Shown: positions 1 through 9,595, counted from the first letter of the stretch. The stretch is 64,000 nt of DNA from Paenibacillus albidus (GCF_014644435.1 NZ_BMKR01000001.1:1-64000); one strand, 5' to 3'. The notes: a model not told the origin generated them from the letters alone. A program made the numbers and translations.

Positions 1-110
1 AACGATTGATCGTCTACTTATCAAGTTATAAACTTAATTGCGGTTTATATAGACTGAAAAATAAAGTATTAGACTCAGAAAATAGAGTGTTAGACTGTCA
101 TGGCCTCATT

Positions 111-1100
111 AAGCTAACGGGCAGAATTGCACAATGAACCATGCGGAACTCAAATAATTTAAGTATTCTTACCTAGAAAGGATAACAATTTAGATGATGA
201 TACATAGTTATAATTTCAAAAACCGAGACGAGTACCGAGCAAGTTTCAATCGACTTTCCAAGCTAGTATTTGGAATTGACTTCGAAGCATGGTACCAAAA
301 GGGAGCCTGGGACGATCGCTATATTTGCCATTCAATAGTTACCGATGACCAAATAATTGCTAATGTTTCAGTAAGCAAGATGGACTTGGTCATTAATGGT
401 GAAAGCAAAAGGGCACTACAAATCGGAACTGTAATGACTCATCCCGAGCACCGGGGTAAAGGGTTGTCAAAACAACTGATGGAGTATGTATTGGAAACCT
501 ACGAAGATACATGCGATATGTTTTTCTTATTTGCGAACAGCACTGTGCTCGATTTTTATCCCAAATTTGGATTTACTACCTTACCTGAACATCAATTTTA
601 TTTAAACATATCTGTTCAGCCCAAAGATGAACTAATTTTACTTGATAAACTGGATGTTTCGAAGGAAGAGCATTGGGATTCAATTAAACAAATGCTTTTT
701 TCCCGTAGACCAATTTCAAAACATTTTGGTGTCACAAACAACGAGGGTTTATTTCAATTTTACGCTTTGAACGTATTCCACGAATGCCTATATTATTCGC
801 GAACTGACGATGCCATTATCATTTTTGAGCATGAAGGCGATTTGCTGCATTTGTATGATGTTATTAGCGACAAACAGGTGAATATTGAAACGTTGGTTTC
901 GCGGATTACAACGAAACAAACAAGGAAAGTTCGGTTTCATTTCACGCCAGATCAACTCATCGACAAAGCTTATGTAGAACCCTTTGGTAAGCATGAAGAT
1001 GTCTTGTTTATTAGACCGCTTTCTAATTTGGGAAAGCTACCAGCGTTTTGTATACCTAAGTTGGCTCATGCTTAGCAGCTAAGCTAACGGGACACGTTAG
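111..1100. repeat. 11-bp direct repeats bracketing the acetyltransferase gene
   Basis: The 11-mer AAGCTAACGGG occurs at 111-121, upstream of the acetyltransferase, and again at 1081-1091 just after its stop codon, 970 bp apart. The downstream copy is part of a small perfect hairpin (CTAACG, 5-nt loop, CGTTAG; 1084-1100). The arrangement of one gene between two like sites resembles a single-gene cassette. That reading is an inference; no integrase or recombinase is present in the window. Confidence 0.5.
194..1075 (+). CDS. GNAT family N-acetyltransferase
   Basis: This 293-residue protein has the GNAT acetyl-CoA binding signature around residues 80-105 (IGTVMTHPEHRGKGLSKQLM, the Q/RxxGxG/A region) followed by the beta5-type stretch ending YPKFGF. 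The long C-terminal half suggests a two-domain, Eis-like acetyltransferase rather than the short 150-residue type. The acceptor substrate cannot be told from the sequence. The start is an ATG-ATG pair preceded by AAAGGA. The gene is alone on the + strand, more AT-rich than the conserved genes nearby and convergent with the polysaccharide locus, consistent with acquisition as a stand-alone unit. Confidence 0.85.
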   Translation: MMIHSYNFKNRDEYRASFNRLSKLVFGIDFEAWYQKGAWDDRYICHSIVTDDQIIANVSVSKMDLVINGESKRALQIGTVMTHPEHRGKGLSKQLMEYVLETYEDTCDMFFLFANSTVLDFYPKFGFTTLPEHQFYLNISVQPKDELILLDKLDVSKEEHWDSIKQMLFSRRPISKHFGVTNNEGLFQFYALNVFHECLYYSRTDDAIIIFEHEGDLLHLYDVISDKQVNIETLVSRITTKQTRKVRFHFTPDQLIDKAYVEPFGKHEDVLFIRPLSNLGKLPAFCIPKLAHA

Positions 1101-1164
1101 TTGAACAACCCAGTGGCAGTCTATAACTTTATTTTCTTTGGACAGTATGTCGGCTTCGCCATAC

Positions 1165-1206
1165 AAAAAAAGAGCCTAAGGAGTCACCTCCATAGGCTCT
1201 TTTTTT
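1165..1206. terminator. Bidirectional rho-independent terminator
   Basis: An 8-bp perfect stem (AGAGCCTA at 1171-1178, TAGGCTCT at 1193-1200) is flanked by an A-run at 1165-1170 and a T-run at 1200-1206. It can therefore end both the + strand acetyltransferase transcript and the - strand polysaccharide operon. Confidence 0.9.
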
Positions 1207-1248
1207 GCATCAATTTATGCTCTGTAGACAGTACAGCCTCAAGGCTCT

Positions 1249-1896
1249 CTAGCGGAACCAGGCCTTGATCTCATTCAGCACACCCTTGGCCTCCGGCCCG
1301 TTGTACCCGAACGCATTCCCGATCATCTTCACATATTCGTTGAACGTCGTCTCCCGGCTGTAGCTGCCGCTCCACCATCGTTTGGCGTTGTACCCCGATG
1401 GGGAGCCGACATAGGTCAGTTCGATCCCCGACTTTTTGTAGACCCGCTCAAAGTTAAACTTTACCCGCCGCATATGAAAATCCGAAGAGACTACAATCGC
1501 GGAAGTGAACTTGTGCTCTTGCATGATAGGAAGTGTAAGCTCGGCGTTCTGGTACGTACTCAAGGCCTCATTTTCAGTTACAATAGCCTTCTCCGGGATG
1601 CCCAGCGCCAGAGCCGTTTCACGCATGTCTCCGGACCTGCTGATGGCCTCTTCGCCATTGGACAGCAGCAGATATGGCGCATAACCTGCTTCATACAGCT
1701 TAGCAGCAGCCTCCATCCGACCCGGACCCCCGCTAAGGACAATAATGACATCGGCCTGCTGTGGAGATTCGTTCAGAGAGAGGAAACTGCCGGCGGTAAG
1801 AAACACGGTCAGCAAGAGCAGCACGCACAGGTAGAATACCAATCTTTTTTTGGCACCCTTGCGCGGCTTCTTCTTGCGTATTTGCCGATCCTTCAT
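1249..1896 (-). CDS. YdcF/DUF218 family membrane-anchored protein
   Basis: This 215-residue protein has a lysine/arginine-rich N-terminus and one membrane segment (about residues 18-40), followed by a DUF218/YdcF fold with the typical ADVIIVLSGGPGRMEAAAKLYEAGY opening (residues about 49-72). YdcF-like proteins (SanA, ElyC) are linked to envelope and undecaprenyl-carrier metabolism, but their reaction is unsettled. It is the last gene of the polysaccharide operon: its ATG immediately follows the rfbB stop codon and a strong terminator lies about 50 bp after it. A role in surface polymer assembly is inferred from position only. Confidence 0.8.
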   Translation of the reverse strand: MKDRQIRKKKPRKGAKKRLVFYLCVLLLLTVFLTAGSFLSLNESPQQADVIIVLSGGPGRMEAAAKLYEAGYAPYLLLSNGEEAISRSGDMRETALALGIPEKAIVTENEALSTYQNAELTLPIMQEHKFTSAIVVSSDFHMRRVKFNFERVYKKSGIELTYVGSPSGYNAKRWWSGSYSRETTFNEYVKMIGNAFGYNGPEAKGVLNEIKAWFR

Positions 1897-2892
1897 TTAT
1901 TTATGATCTTCGCTGTTCAGGATATACTCCCACCACTCGCGGTTATCCATATACCACTCAATCGTCTGGGCGATACCCGTCTCGAAATTGTAGGTCGGTT
2001 TCCAGCCCAGCTGCTCCAGCTTGGTTGGATCGATGGCGTAACGCTTGTCATGGCCAAGCCGGTCCGTCACAAACGTGATCAAATCTTCGGATTTGCCCAA
2101 GGCGGCAATGATCGTTTTGACCACTTCCAGGTTGGTCTTCTCATTATGTCCGCCAACATTATAGACCTCGCCGCTGATCCCCTCGTGGAGCACCAGATCA
2201 ATCGCCGCGCAGTGATCCCACACATGGAGCCAGTCGCGGATGTTTTTGCCGTCCCCGTAGACCGGCACTTCCTGCTCATTGACCACTTTGGAGATCGTGA
2301 GCGGGATCAGCTTTTCGGGGAAATGGTACGGTCCGTAATTGTTGGAACAACGCGTGATGTTCATCGGCAGTCCAAACGTCTCGTGATAAGCGCGCACCAG
2401 GAGATCGGAAGACGCTTTGCTGGCACTGTATGGGCTGTTCGGCTGAAGTGGCGTATCTTCCGTAAAGAATACGGTAGGATCAAAATCCAGCTCCCCATAC
2501 ACCTCATCCGTAGACACATGCACAAACTTCTTAATGCCATTCGCTTTGGCCGCATCCAGCAACACCTGAGTCCCCATCACATTCGTCCGCACGAAGATAC
2601 CCGGGTCGGTAATCGAGCGATCCACATGGCTCTCCGCAGCGAAATGGACCACATACTCGAACTGCTCTTCGGCAAAAAGAGCCGAGATCACATCCCGATC
2701 CGCAATATCCGCCTTCACGAACCGGTAATTCGCTTTGTTTTCAATCGCTTTATGCTTCGTCAAATCTCCCGCATACGTTAACGCATCGAGATTAACAATA
2801 TCGTAATCCGGATATTTATCTACCATATATTGCACAAAGTTGCCTCCGATGAACCCGGCTCCGCCGGTCACCAGTACTTTTGATCTACTCAA
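1897..2892 (-). CDS. rfbB: dTDP-glucose 4,6-dehydratase
   Basis: The enzyme converts dTDP-glucose to dTDP-4-keto-6-deoxyglucose in dTDP-deoxysugar synthesis. It shows the extended-SDR Rossmann motif TGGAGFIG near the N-terminus, the STDEVYG segment with the catalytic acid region, and the YSASK catalytic Tyr-Lys motif. I place the start at a TTG (2892-2890) because GGAGGG sits 7 nt upstream; an in-frame ATG at 2913 has no such site. This gives 331 residues, close to family length, and overlaps the rfbC stop by 8 nt, a sign of translational coupling. It partners rfbA and rfbC. Confidence 0.93.
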   Translation of the reverse strand: MSRSKVLVTGGAGFIGGNFVQYMVDKYPDYDIVNLDALTYAGDLTKHKAIENKANYRFVKADIADRDVISALFAEEQFEYVVHFAAESHVDRSITDPGIFVRTNVMGTQVLLDAAKANGIKKFVHVSTDEVYGELDFDPTVFFTEDTPLQPNSPYSASKASSDLLVRAYHETFGLPMNITRCSNNYGPYHFPEKLIPLTISKVVNEQEVPVYGDGKNIRDWLHVWDHCAAIDLVLHEGISGEVYNVGGHNEKTNLEVVKTIIAALGKSEDLITFVTDRLGHDKRYAIDPTKLEQLGWKPTYNFETGIAQTIEWYMDNREWWEYILNSEDHK

Positions 2893-3457
2893 TGTCTGTC
2901 CCTCCAAATACAAAATTCAACACAACATCCTTCAGCAGCGGCGCCTGCTCATCCTTGGCGGACAGCACAGGCGTTACGTCGATTGGCCACTCGATGCCGA
3001 TGGCAGGGTCATTCCACAGAATACCCCCATCACATTCCGGCGCATACAGTTCATCGCACTTATACTGAACCTCTACGTCTTCCGTCAATGTCATGAAGCC
3101 ATGAGCAAAACCTTTCGGAATCAACAGCTGTTTCTTATTCTCGGCACTCAGCTCAAGCCCAAACCATTGCCCATACGTAGGGCTGCCCTTGCGGATATCC
3201 ACGGCCACATCAAACATGGCGCCCCGGGTGCAGCGTACCAGCTTGGTCTGAGCTTTGGGGTTCAGCTGATAATGCAACCCGCGCAGCGTTCCCTTCGTGG
3301 CAGAATACGATTGATTATCCTGCACAAAATCCATATCAATGCCCTGAGCCTTGAATTTCGCACTGCTGTAAGTTTCCGTGAACCATCCCCGGTGGTCGCC
3401 AAACACGGCCGGTTCCACAATCAATACACCTTGCAAAGGAGTCTCAGTTATTTTCAT
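2885..3457 (-). CDS. rfbC: dTDP-4-dehydrorhamnose 3,5-epimerase
   Basis: RmlC-type cupin, about 190 residues, epimerising C3 and C5 of dTDP-4-keto-6-deoxyglucose. Family landmarks are GDHRGWFTETYS near residue 20, QDNQSYSATKGTLRGLHYQ (catalytic His region), VAVDIRKGSPTYGQW and IPKGFAHGF. The start is taken as the ATG at 3457, as in family members that begin MKI; a GTG at 3466 is the alternative and neither has a strong ribosome site. It lies between rfbA (20-nt gap) and rfbB (8-nt overlap) in one transcript. Confidence 0.92.
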   Translation of the reverse strand: MKITETPLQGVLIVEPAVFGDHRGWFTETYSSAKFKAQGIDMDFVQDNQSYSATKGTLRGLHYQLNPKAQTKLVRCTRGAMFDVAVDIRKGSPTYGQWFGLELSAENKKQLLIPKGFAHGFMTLTEDVEVQYKCDELYAPECDGGILWNDPAIGIEWPIDVTPVLSAKDEQAPLLKDVVLNFVFGGTDIE

Positions 3458-3477
3458 CTCGTCCACACTTTCAGTAG

Positions 3478-4356
3478 TTAATATTGGATTTTCCCGATGG
3501 CTACCTTCATCAGATACTGGCCGTAGCCGTTTTTGCTCATTTTATTGCCGCATTCCCATAATTGCTCTTTGGTAATCCATCCATTAATGTATGCAATTTC
3601 TTCGGGGGCTGCGATCTTAATTCCTTGATGATCCTCAATCGTCCGGACAAAATTAGAAGCGTCCGCCAAGCTCTGATGCGTCCCGGTATCCAGCCATGTA
3701 AATCCGCGCCCCAGCAGCTCAACATCCAGCTCGCCAAGATTCAAATACGCTTCATTAATCGAAGTAATCTCCAATTCCCCGCGATGAGAAGGCTTCACAT
3801 TCTTGGCGATCTCAATAACCCGGTTATCATAGAAATACAAGCCGGTAATCGCATAGTTGGACTTCGGCTCAACCGGCTTCTCTTCCACACTCAGCACCTT
3901 GCCGTCTTCATTGAACTCGACCACACCGAAACGCTCCGGATCTTGCACATGGTAGCCAAACACCGTAGCACCCTGTTCCTTATCCGCGGCCCGTTTGAGC
4001 ATCTTACGAATCCCGTTGCCATAATAAATATTATCGCCGAGGATCATCGCTACCGAATCATCCCCAATAAAGTCTTCGCCCAAGATAAAAGCCTGAGCCA
4101 ACCCGTCAGGACTGGGCTGTACAACATATTGCAGCTTAATGCCGAATTGTGATCCATCGCCTAAAAGACTCTCAAATCTCGGCGTGTCCTCTGGCGTAGA
4201 AATGATAAGAATATCATTAATCCCCGCCAGCATTAACGTAGACAATGGATAGTATATCATTGGTTTGTCGTATATGGGTAACAGTTGCTTACTGGTTACC
4301 ATGGTTAGTGGATATAGGCGCGTGCCGGAGCCGCCTGCTAGGATAATGCCTTTCAT
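3478..4356 (-). CDS. rfbA: Glucose-1-phosphate thymidylyltransferase
   Basis: RmlA, 292 residues, makes dTDP-glucose from glucose-1-phosphate and dTTP. It begins [18 protein letters not shown], the nucleotide-binding signature of sugar nucleotidyltransferases, and contains [12 protein letters not shown] and [20 protein letters not shown], both typical of RmlA. The start at 4356 has GGAGG 6 nt upstream; an upstream in-frame start at 4386 is unsupported. With rfbC and rfbB it supplies a dTDP-4-keto-6-deoxyhexose; no rfbD-like reductase follows in the cluster. Confidence 0.95.
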   Translation of the reverse strand: MKGIILAGGSGTRLYPLTMVTSKQLLPIYDKPMIYYPLSTLMLAGINDILIISTPEDTPRFESLLGDGSQFGIKLQYVVQPSPDGLAQAFILGEDFIGDDSVAMILGDNIYYGNGIRKMLKRAADKEQGATVFGYHVQDPERFGVVEFNEDGKVLSVEEKPVEPKSNYAITGLYFYDNRVIEIAKNVKPSHRGELEITSINEAYLNLGELDVELLGRGFTWLDTGTHQSLADASNFVRTIEDHQGIKIAAPEEIAYINGWITKEQLWECGNKMSKNGYGQYLMKVAIGKIQY

Positions 4357-4479
4357 GGTAAAACCTCCATAAATATATTTTCGCAAAAACTTTGCTCAAT
4401 AATATTTTCAAGTTTAACATCAAAGAATCAGCTAATCCATGAAAAAACTAAAGTCGACAATCATTAAGAATTAAAAACC

Positions 4480-5817
4480 TTAGCTCTTTATAATCTTTTT
4501 AAGATAGATAATCATATGCCTTGCAATTGTGACACTTGATATTTTTTTAATATATAAATGAAATTTAAATTTTCTTTTTAATCTAGCATAAATATCTGGA
4601 CAATTTTTCAGCACCCATTCATACATATAGTTAAAATCATTAGAAGTCTTAGCAGAATTATAGAAGAAATACGAAATGGTATTATATGAATTATTATTAA
4701 ACCACTTATCCATTTCTATAGAATCATATTGAAATTGGTTAATTGCCATATTTTTAATTTTTCGTTTTTCATCTAAGTTTGCAATTAGAAAATCAGGGGA
4801 TAAATTAAATGTTATGTTACTCCCATGAATTCTATAAACCCCTATAATCTCATCTATGAATCCAGCATCTCCCACTAGTAAAGATCGAAGATAAATTGAT
4901 GAGTCATTCACCATTTCCATATTAAGTATATCCATTTTAATAAGAGCATCGCGTTTAAATAAGGCCGTTAAAGTTGATACGGGCTTTGGAAATTTAGCTT
5001 CTTCAAAATTAATAAAATAATCATGTTTATTCGTGATTTCTTTTAACCCTAGTAATAATGATTTGAATAATCCTGTTTCTGTATATTCCGTTAAAACATT
5101 AGCTGCTACAAATGAAACTTGTGGATGTTTCACATGAAATTCAACAGCCTTACTTATATAATTGCTGTCAATTAAGTAATCATCGTCATCTAAGAACAAT
5201 GTGTATTTACCGTCAGCGTGAGACTTGAAGGCAATACGCCGATTATTTCCTGGTCCCAGATTACTAATATTTCTCATATAAATTAAGGATTTATTAGTTT
5301 TCATTAAATCACTCATAACTAATTCAGTACCATCTGAGGAGTTGTCGTCTATAACTATAATTTGTATATTGGGATAGTCTTGATTAAGAATACTTTTAAT
5401 AGATTGTATTAGATATTCTTTTCTATTATATGTTGTAATTATAATGCTTACTTTGGGACAATTATTTGAAATACAAAATATTAAATCATTATTACTTTTT
5501 TTATCACTAATTCCAAATATCATTTTTATTTTATTCGTAAATTCAACCTGCTCCTTACTATCTCTTAGTTTGAATTGACTTTTCAAATAAAAATAAAATG
5601 CTTGATCAGATATTCCAGATTTTATATAAATAACAATCATAAAAATCAATTCTTCAAAAAATGGTTTCATACGATAATCAAGCTTCTTTTTCAAGTAATG
5701 ATCTGATTTATCTTTTATTTGTTGATAGCAATTTTGGTCTTGGTTTTGTTTTAAATTACATTCAAGAAAAGTTATAAATTCAATAAAATCACTCTTTAAG
5801 CGGTCATCAGTAATCAT
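4480..5817 (-). CDS. Family 2 glycosyltransferase with helical N-terminal extension
   Basis: This 445-residue protein has a GT-A domain from about residue 130: SIIITTYNRKEYLIQSIKSI, then IIVIDDNSSDGTELV and the metal-binding FLDDDDYL. Such enzymes transfer a sugar from a nucleotide donor during repeat-unit assembly on the cytoplasmic face. The first ~120 residues are an unusual, mostly helical extension. The ATG has GGAGGG 6 nt upstream. It is very AT-rich and sits between the flippase and rfbA, at the edge of the AT-rich cassette. Donor and linkage cannot be assigned. Confidence 0.85.
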   Translation of the reverse strand: MITDDRLKSDFIEFITFLECNLKQNQDQNCYQQIKDKSDHYLKKKLDYRMKPFFEELIFMIVIYIKSGISDQAFYFYLKSQFKLRDSKEQVEFTNKIKMIFGISDKKSNNDLIFCISNNCPKVSIIITTYNRKEYLIQSIKSILNQDYPNIQIIVIDDNSSDGTELVMSDLMKTNKSLIYMRNISNLGPGNNRRIAFKSHADGKYTLFLDDDDYLIDSNYISKAVEFHVKHPQVSFVAANVLTEYTETGLFKSLLLGLKEITNKHDYFINFEEAKFPKPVSTLTALFKRDALIKMDILNMEMVNDSSIYLRSLLVGDAGFIDEIIGVYRIHGSNITFNLSPDFLIANLDEKRKIKNMAINQFQYDSIEMDKWFNNNSYNTISYFFYNSAKTSNDFNYMYEWVLKNCPDIYARLKRKFKFHLYIKKISSVTIARHMIIYLKKIIKS

Positions 5818-5896
5818 TGTTTTCCCTCCATGAAATTATGGAATATACATATAAAAAGAGTTGAATTATGGAATTATTAAAATTCACGTTTTATAT

Positions 5897-7402
5897 TTAT
5901 GTTAATTTACTTCTAAAGTAATCCACCACATAAAAGAAACACCTAGCATTAAATATAGAGACAATTACGAAAAATAACGAAAAAGTGCTTAAAAGCAATT
6001 TTATAGCTATTACTATAATTTCGATATAAGAAGTAGCTTGAAAATCAAACTTTGAAGTTACAACAACAATACTTAAAAATATACAAACATTGATAGCCCA
6101 TCTTTTAACAGTTATCCACGGGCTTCGTCTTAGTACTTCCTTATTTGCATAAATTAGTATATCAATTGATCTATAAAGAACTGCAACAATTGTCCCCATT
6201 AAGACCCCATATATCCCCAAAGATTGAACAAAAATCAAAGAACACACTAAATTTATTAAAGACTCTATAATAGAGCGATATTTTGTATTCTTAAAGTGTC
6301 CTGCTATATTTATTATGTTATTAGACGAGGAGCGTGCATTAATTAATATCTTTTGTGTGACAAACAATATTGGCAACCACATATCAATATAATTGATATC
6401 ATCAATGCCAACGGTATATATCTTTATAAAAGGTAATACTAAAATATAAGTTACAGTAAACATAGAAAATACTAATGCCATAAAGTACACTTCATATGTA
6501 TCATAAAATAGCATGAATTTTTCTTTACTTTCATTATATGACTGTCCAAGGGCAAATGTTATACTAGTATTAACAGTCCCAACTATACTGTCAATAATAC
6601 CAAATAACATATTATACATTACATATACACTCACAACTTTAAAATTTGTGAAAATAGACAAAATGATTACATCAGTGTTTTTAAAAATCAAATAAGATAC
6701 TTGATGTATAAGGACAGAACTTTTTTGTGAAATCGATTTATAGTCTGGTTCAATCTTTAAATTTATCCAAGTATAATTTTTCTTGATATAGATCTGAAAA
6801 ATGAGAAGTTGTACAATCATTAGTAAGAAATAAGCACCTTGTACTACAACAATACTATACCCAGAGACTAATAATATTATTTTTAAAATATTACTCAGGG
6901 TATTTACAGTGGTCACGATAAGTATGTCTATATAGCTTTTCCCTTCAGCGCTAAGAAGAATTCTATATTTGCCCAGAAAATAATAATTTAGTGCTCCTCC
7001 TAAACCTGTAAAGAGAATTATGAAAGTAATACTATAATGGTTTAGTTCTATGGTTTTGGATGTAATCATAAGTGGATAAATTATAGATAATAACAATAAG
7101 CCACAAAAATAATAAATGCCTGTTCTCTTATAATAAATAGAAGTTGCTGATAGGATAGAATTAATACTTTTTTCTTCATTCCTTGAAATTGGCCCGTAGA
7201 GTGCCTGTAAAGTCGCAGTACCAATACCAGCTTCAAAGAGAGACATATATACTATAATTTGCCCTATAGAGGAAAGTAAACCATTCACTTCAGAACCGTA
7301 ATTCACCAAAATCAATCTTGTAATGAATATCCCAAAACCAATAGTGAAAATTTGACCTATAATGCCTAATATTAAATTTAATATGCTCCTTTTAATCCTC
7401 AT
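5897..7402 (-). CDS. wzx: Polysaccharide repeat-unit flippase (Wzx-like, MATE/MVF superfamily)
   Basis: A 501-residue, highly hydrophobic protein with about 12-14 predicted membrane segments and a charged N-terminus, matching oligosaccharide flippases in length and layout (a paired first-helix region with GFGIFITRLILVNYGSEVNGLLSSIGQ). It would move the lipid-linked repeat unit across the membrane for the polymerase encoded upstream. AAAGGAG lies 4 nt before the ATG. It is strongly AT-rich. The symbol is by role; the sequence is too divergent to name more precisely. Confidence 0.82.
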   Translation of the reverse strand: MRIKRSILNLILGIIGQIFTIGFGIFITRLILVNYGSEVNGLLSSIGQIIVYMSLFEAGIGTATLQALYGPISRNEEKSINSILSATSIYYKRTGIYYFCGLLLLSIIYPLMITSKTIELNHYSITFIILFTGLGGALNYYFLGKYRILLSAEGKSYIDILIVTTVNTLSNILKIILLVSGYSIVVVQGAYFLLMIVQLLIFQIYIKKNYTWINLKIEPDYKSISQKSSVLIHQVSYLIFKNTDVIILSIFTNFKVVSVYVMYNMLFGIIDSIVGTVNTSITFALGQSYNESKEKFMLFYDTYEVYFMALVFSMFTVTYILVLPFIKIYTVGIDDINYIDMWLPILFVTQKILINARSSSNNIINIAGHFKNTKYRSIIESLINLVCSLIFVQSLGIYGVLMGTIVAVLYRSIDILIYANKEVLRRSPWITVKRWAINVCIFLSIVVVTSKFDFQATSYIEIIVIAIKLLLSTFSLFFVIVSIFNARCFFYVVDYFRSKLT

Positions 7403-7460
7403 ATTTCTCCTTTAACATGGTTAAATAATTCTGATTTTTCTTCATTCCCTTTTCAGCGTA

Positions 7461-8573
7461 TTAATCAATACTTTCTGTCAAATAATTATCTAGAATTTTA
7501 AAATGAAATGCAGCATTCTTTGCTTGTCTAGAAACATCAATTCTATTAGTAAATAATGATCTATACACTTCTCTTGGATTCGCGGTTGAAATATTCTTAA
7601 GTTCAAAATATTCACCTTTAAAACCAACATCCTCGATAACATTTGTCATTTTTTCACTATATACTATTGGAAATACAGGCACCTCGAATACCCATCCTAA
7701 TATCATTGCATGAAATCTTGAAGCAACTATAAAATCTGATTCTGATAAAACATTTAGAGATTCTTCTAAATTACCAGAATAATAATACTTACTAACATTC
7801 TTTGAATATTTCAAGGGAGTCAATTCTATAATTCGATCTATTGCATCATTATCACCTTCGTACTCACAAAAAGCCATAAGTGTAACTGTCCACCCTTTTT
7901 CAATGAAAGAAATCATAATCCCCAAAATTTTATTATAATAAACTTCATCTAGGCCAGTTAAATACTTTCTAATAGAAGGCTTTATCACTGAAATTATTAT
8001 TTTTTTTGCTTGTACCTCACCTTTTTTTATAATATTAGATTTATTTCCAGCTATTTGGAATACAATATCGTCTGCTATTCTAACATTTTCTAATTCTTTA
8101 AACATCTCATAAGAATGTTTTTCTCTGAAGCATATATCTGTGCAGTTTTTAAATATTATTTTATGTTGTAAATAATAATTTTTGTCAGTATAAGGCCCAA
8201 AATTAGCTCCTAGAAGAAAATAGGGTTTACCGCTGCTTATCATTTTTTTAATATAATTTAAGCGAGACTCCCATTTCTCTCCTTCAATAAATATGGAACC
8301 TCCAATATGAACTAAAGCATCACATTTCCTAGATATTATCCGTTGGAACAGACCAAAAATATTCATTTTCCTCAAAATATAATTAATACCTCTTATCACC
8401 AATCCATCAGATGAATACACTTCAATATTTTTATTTCGACGAAAAACATCCCTATACTTTCTTGGAGCATGTATTAAAAATTTTGAATCAGGGTATCTTT
8501 CGCATAATATCTTTATAAACAAATCATCTCCTAGATTCAAATGTGTATATGCGTTTATCATTACTTTCTTCAT
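7461..8573 (-). CDS. Polysaccharide pyruvyl transferase family protein
   Basis: This 370-residue protein starts MKKVMINAYTHLNLGDDLFIKIL, the N-glycine/GD opening of the PS_pyruv_trans (WcaK/CsaB) family, and has the C-terminal pattern ASRFHAMILGWVFEVPVFPI, the R-H-rich donor-binding region. The family transfers pyruvate from phosphoenolpyruvate to sugars as ketals. It lies within the AT-rich cassette, so it probably modifies the exported repeat unit. Whether it could also serve the cell-wall polymer bound by SLH domains is uncertain; it looks more like exopolysaccharide-type transferases than CsaB. Confidence 0.85.
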   Translation of the reverse strand: MKKVMINAYTHLNLGDDLFIKILCERYPDSKFLIHAPRKYRDVFRRNKNIEVYSSDGLVIRGINYILRKMNIFGLFQRIISRKCDALVHIGGSIFIEGEKWESRLNYIKKMISSGKPYFLLGANFGPYTDKNYYLQHKIIFKNCTDICFREKHSYEMFKELENVRIADDIVFQIAGNKSNIIKKGEVQAKKIIISVIKPSIRKYLTGLDEVYYNKILGIMISFIEKGWTVTLMAFCEYEGDNDAIDRIIELTPLKYSKNVSKYYYSGNLEESLNVLSESDFIVASRFHAMILGWVFEVPVFPIVYSEKMTNVIEDVGFKGEYFELKNISTANPREVYRSLFTNRIDVSRQAKNAAFHFKILDNYLTESID

Positions 8574-8642
8574 AGTTATCTCCCAAAATTCTGTATTATA
8601 TATGAATAGAAATTTATTATTCCGTATGGAAAATTTGTAAAG

Positions 8643-9575
8643 TTATTTCAACTTTTTAATTTTAATAAATAGCTTGATTTTATAATAATTCAACTTAAGA
8701 CTTCTCCATCCATTGTTGAAAGAAAACACCCAAATATATTTTTTATAATTTTCATAGTACTCTAACATTTCATTTTCAGATGTTCCATTCTCTATAGCCA
8801 TACAAAGCCTATAAGTAATTAAAGCTGATAGTCTGTAGTTCAATAATGCTGTTTTTAAATCTTTCCGATCCATTCCTTTCTTTTTCAAAATTCTTTGAAT
8901 CGACTTGAAATCTTGATCTATTTTTTCCGTTGAGTAAGAAGAGAGGTTGTTATTGTCAAATTCTGCCGTATAATTAATAAGATACTCTTCTACACAACTT
9001 ACTTTATTGGTCGCCGCTAAAACTTCACAAAAAAACTCAATATCTTCTCCCCATGAAACTCCTTCTAAAAATACAATTCCATTCTTCTTTAGAAAGTCTT
9101 TTTTTATCATCCATGCATTAGTACAAATAAAAACTGTATCAAGTAAATATTTCTGCAGCAAATTATTCAAAAGAAATTTTGTTTTCTTTTTTTTCTTCTG
9201 TTTAGGCGTCACACGATATGACCCACAATAACAAATATCATCATCATTCTTATTAATTTCATTAAACATCTTCATTAGAAATGTATTCTCATAAAAATCA
9301 TCAGAATCCAAAAAAGTTATGTATTTCCCTTTTGAAACTGAGAGTCCTCTATTTCTAGCAGTGGCAACCCCTGAGTTCCTCTGATGAAGGTAACTAAATC
9401 GTGAGTCTTTAGAACAGATTTCTTCAATTATTTTTAAAGTGGTATCTGTACTTCCATCATCAATTATAATAACTTCATAATCCACAAATGTTTGTTGCAA
9501 TACTGAATTCAAAGTTTTGTTTATAGTTTTTTCTCTATTGTACACTGGTATAATAATTGATATTTTTGCCTCCAT
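8643..9575 (-). CDS. Family 2 glycosyltransferase
   Basis: A 310-residue enzyme with an N-terminal GT-A domain: ISIIIPVYNREKTINKTLNSVL, IIIDDGSTDTTLKI, ATARNRGLSVSKGKYITFLDSDDFY (DxD-like metal site) and SWGEDIEFFCE, the probable catalytic ED region. The ATG at 9575 has AAAGGA 8 nt upstream; a GTG one codon earlier is possible. It is AT-rich and lies between the polymerase and pyruvyl transferase genes. The sugar added is unknown. Confidence 0.87.
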   Translation of the reverse strand: MEAKISIIIPVYNREKTINKTLNSVLQQTFVDYEVIIIDDGSTDTTLKIIEEICSKDSRFSYLHQRNSGVATARNRGLSVSKGKYITFLDSDDFYENTFLMKMFNEINKNDDDICYCGSYRVTPKQKKKKKTKFLLNNLLQKYLLDTVFICTNAWMIKKDFLKKNGIVFLEGVSWGEDIEFFCEVLAATNKVSCVEEYLINYTAEFDNNNLSSYSTEKIDQDFKSIQRILKKKGMDRKDLKTALLNYRLSALITYRLCMAIENGTSENEMLEYYENYKKYIWVFSFNNGWRSLKLNYYKIKLFIKIKKLK

Positions 9576-9595
9576 CACAAAGATCCTTTCATAAA

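Noticed and set aside
1474..2781. 435-codon + strand open frame opposite the ydcF/rfbB genes
   Set aside because: Antisense to well-conserved rfbB; no domain or ribosome site.
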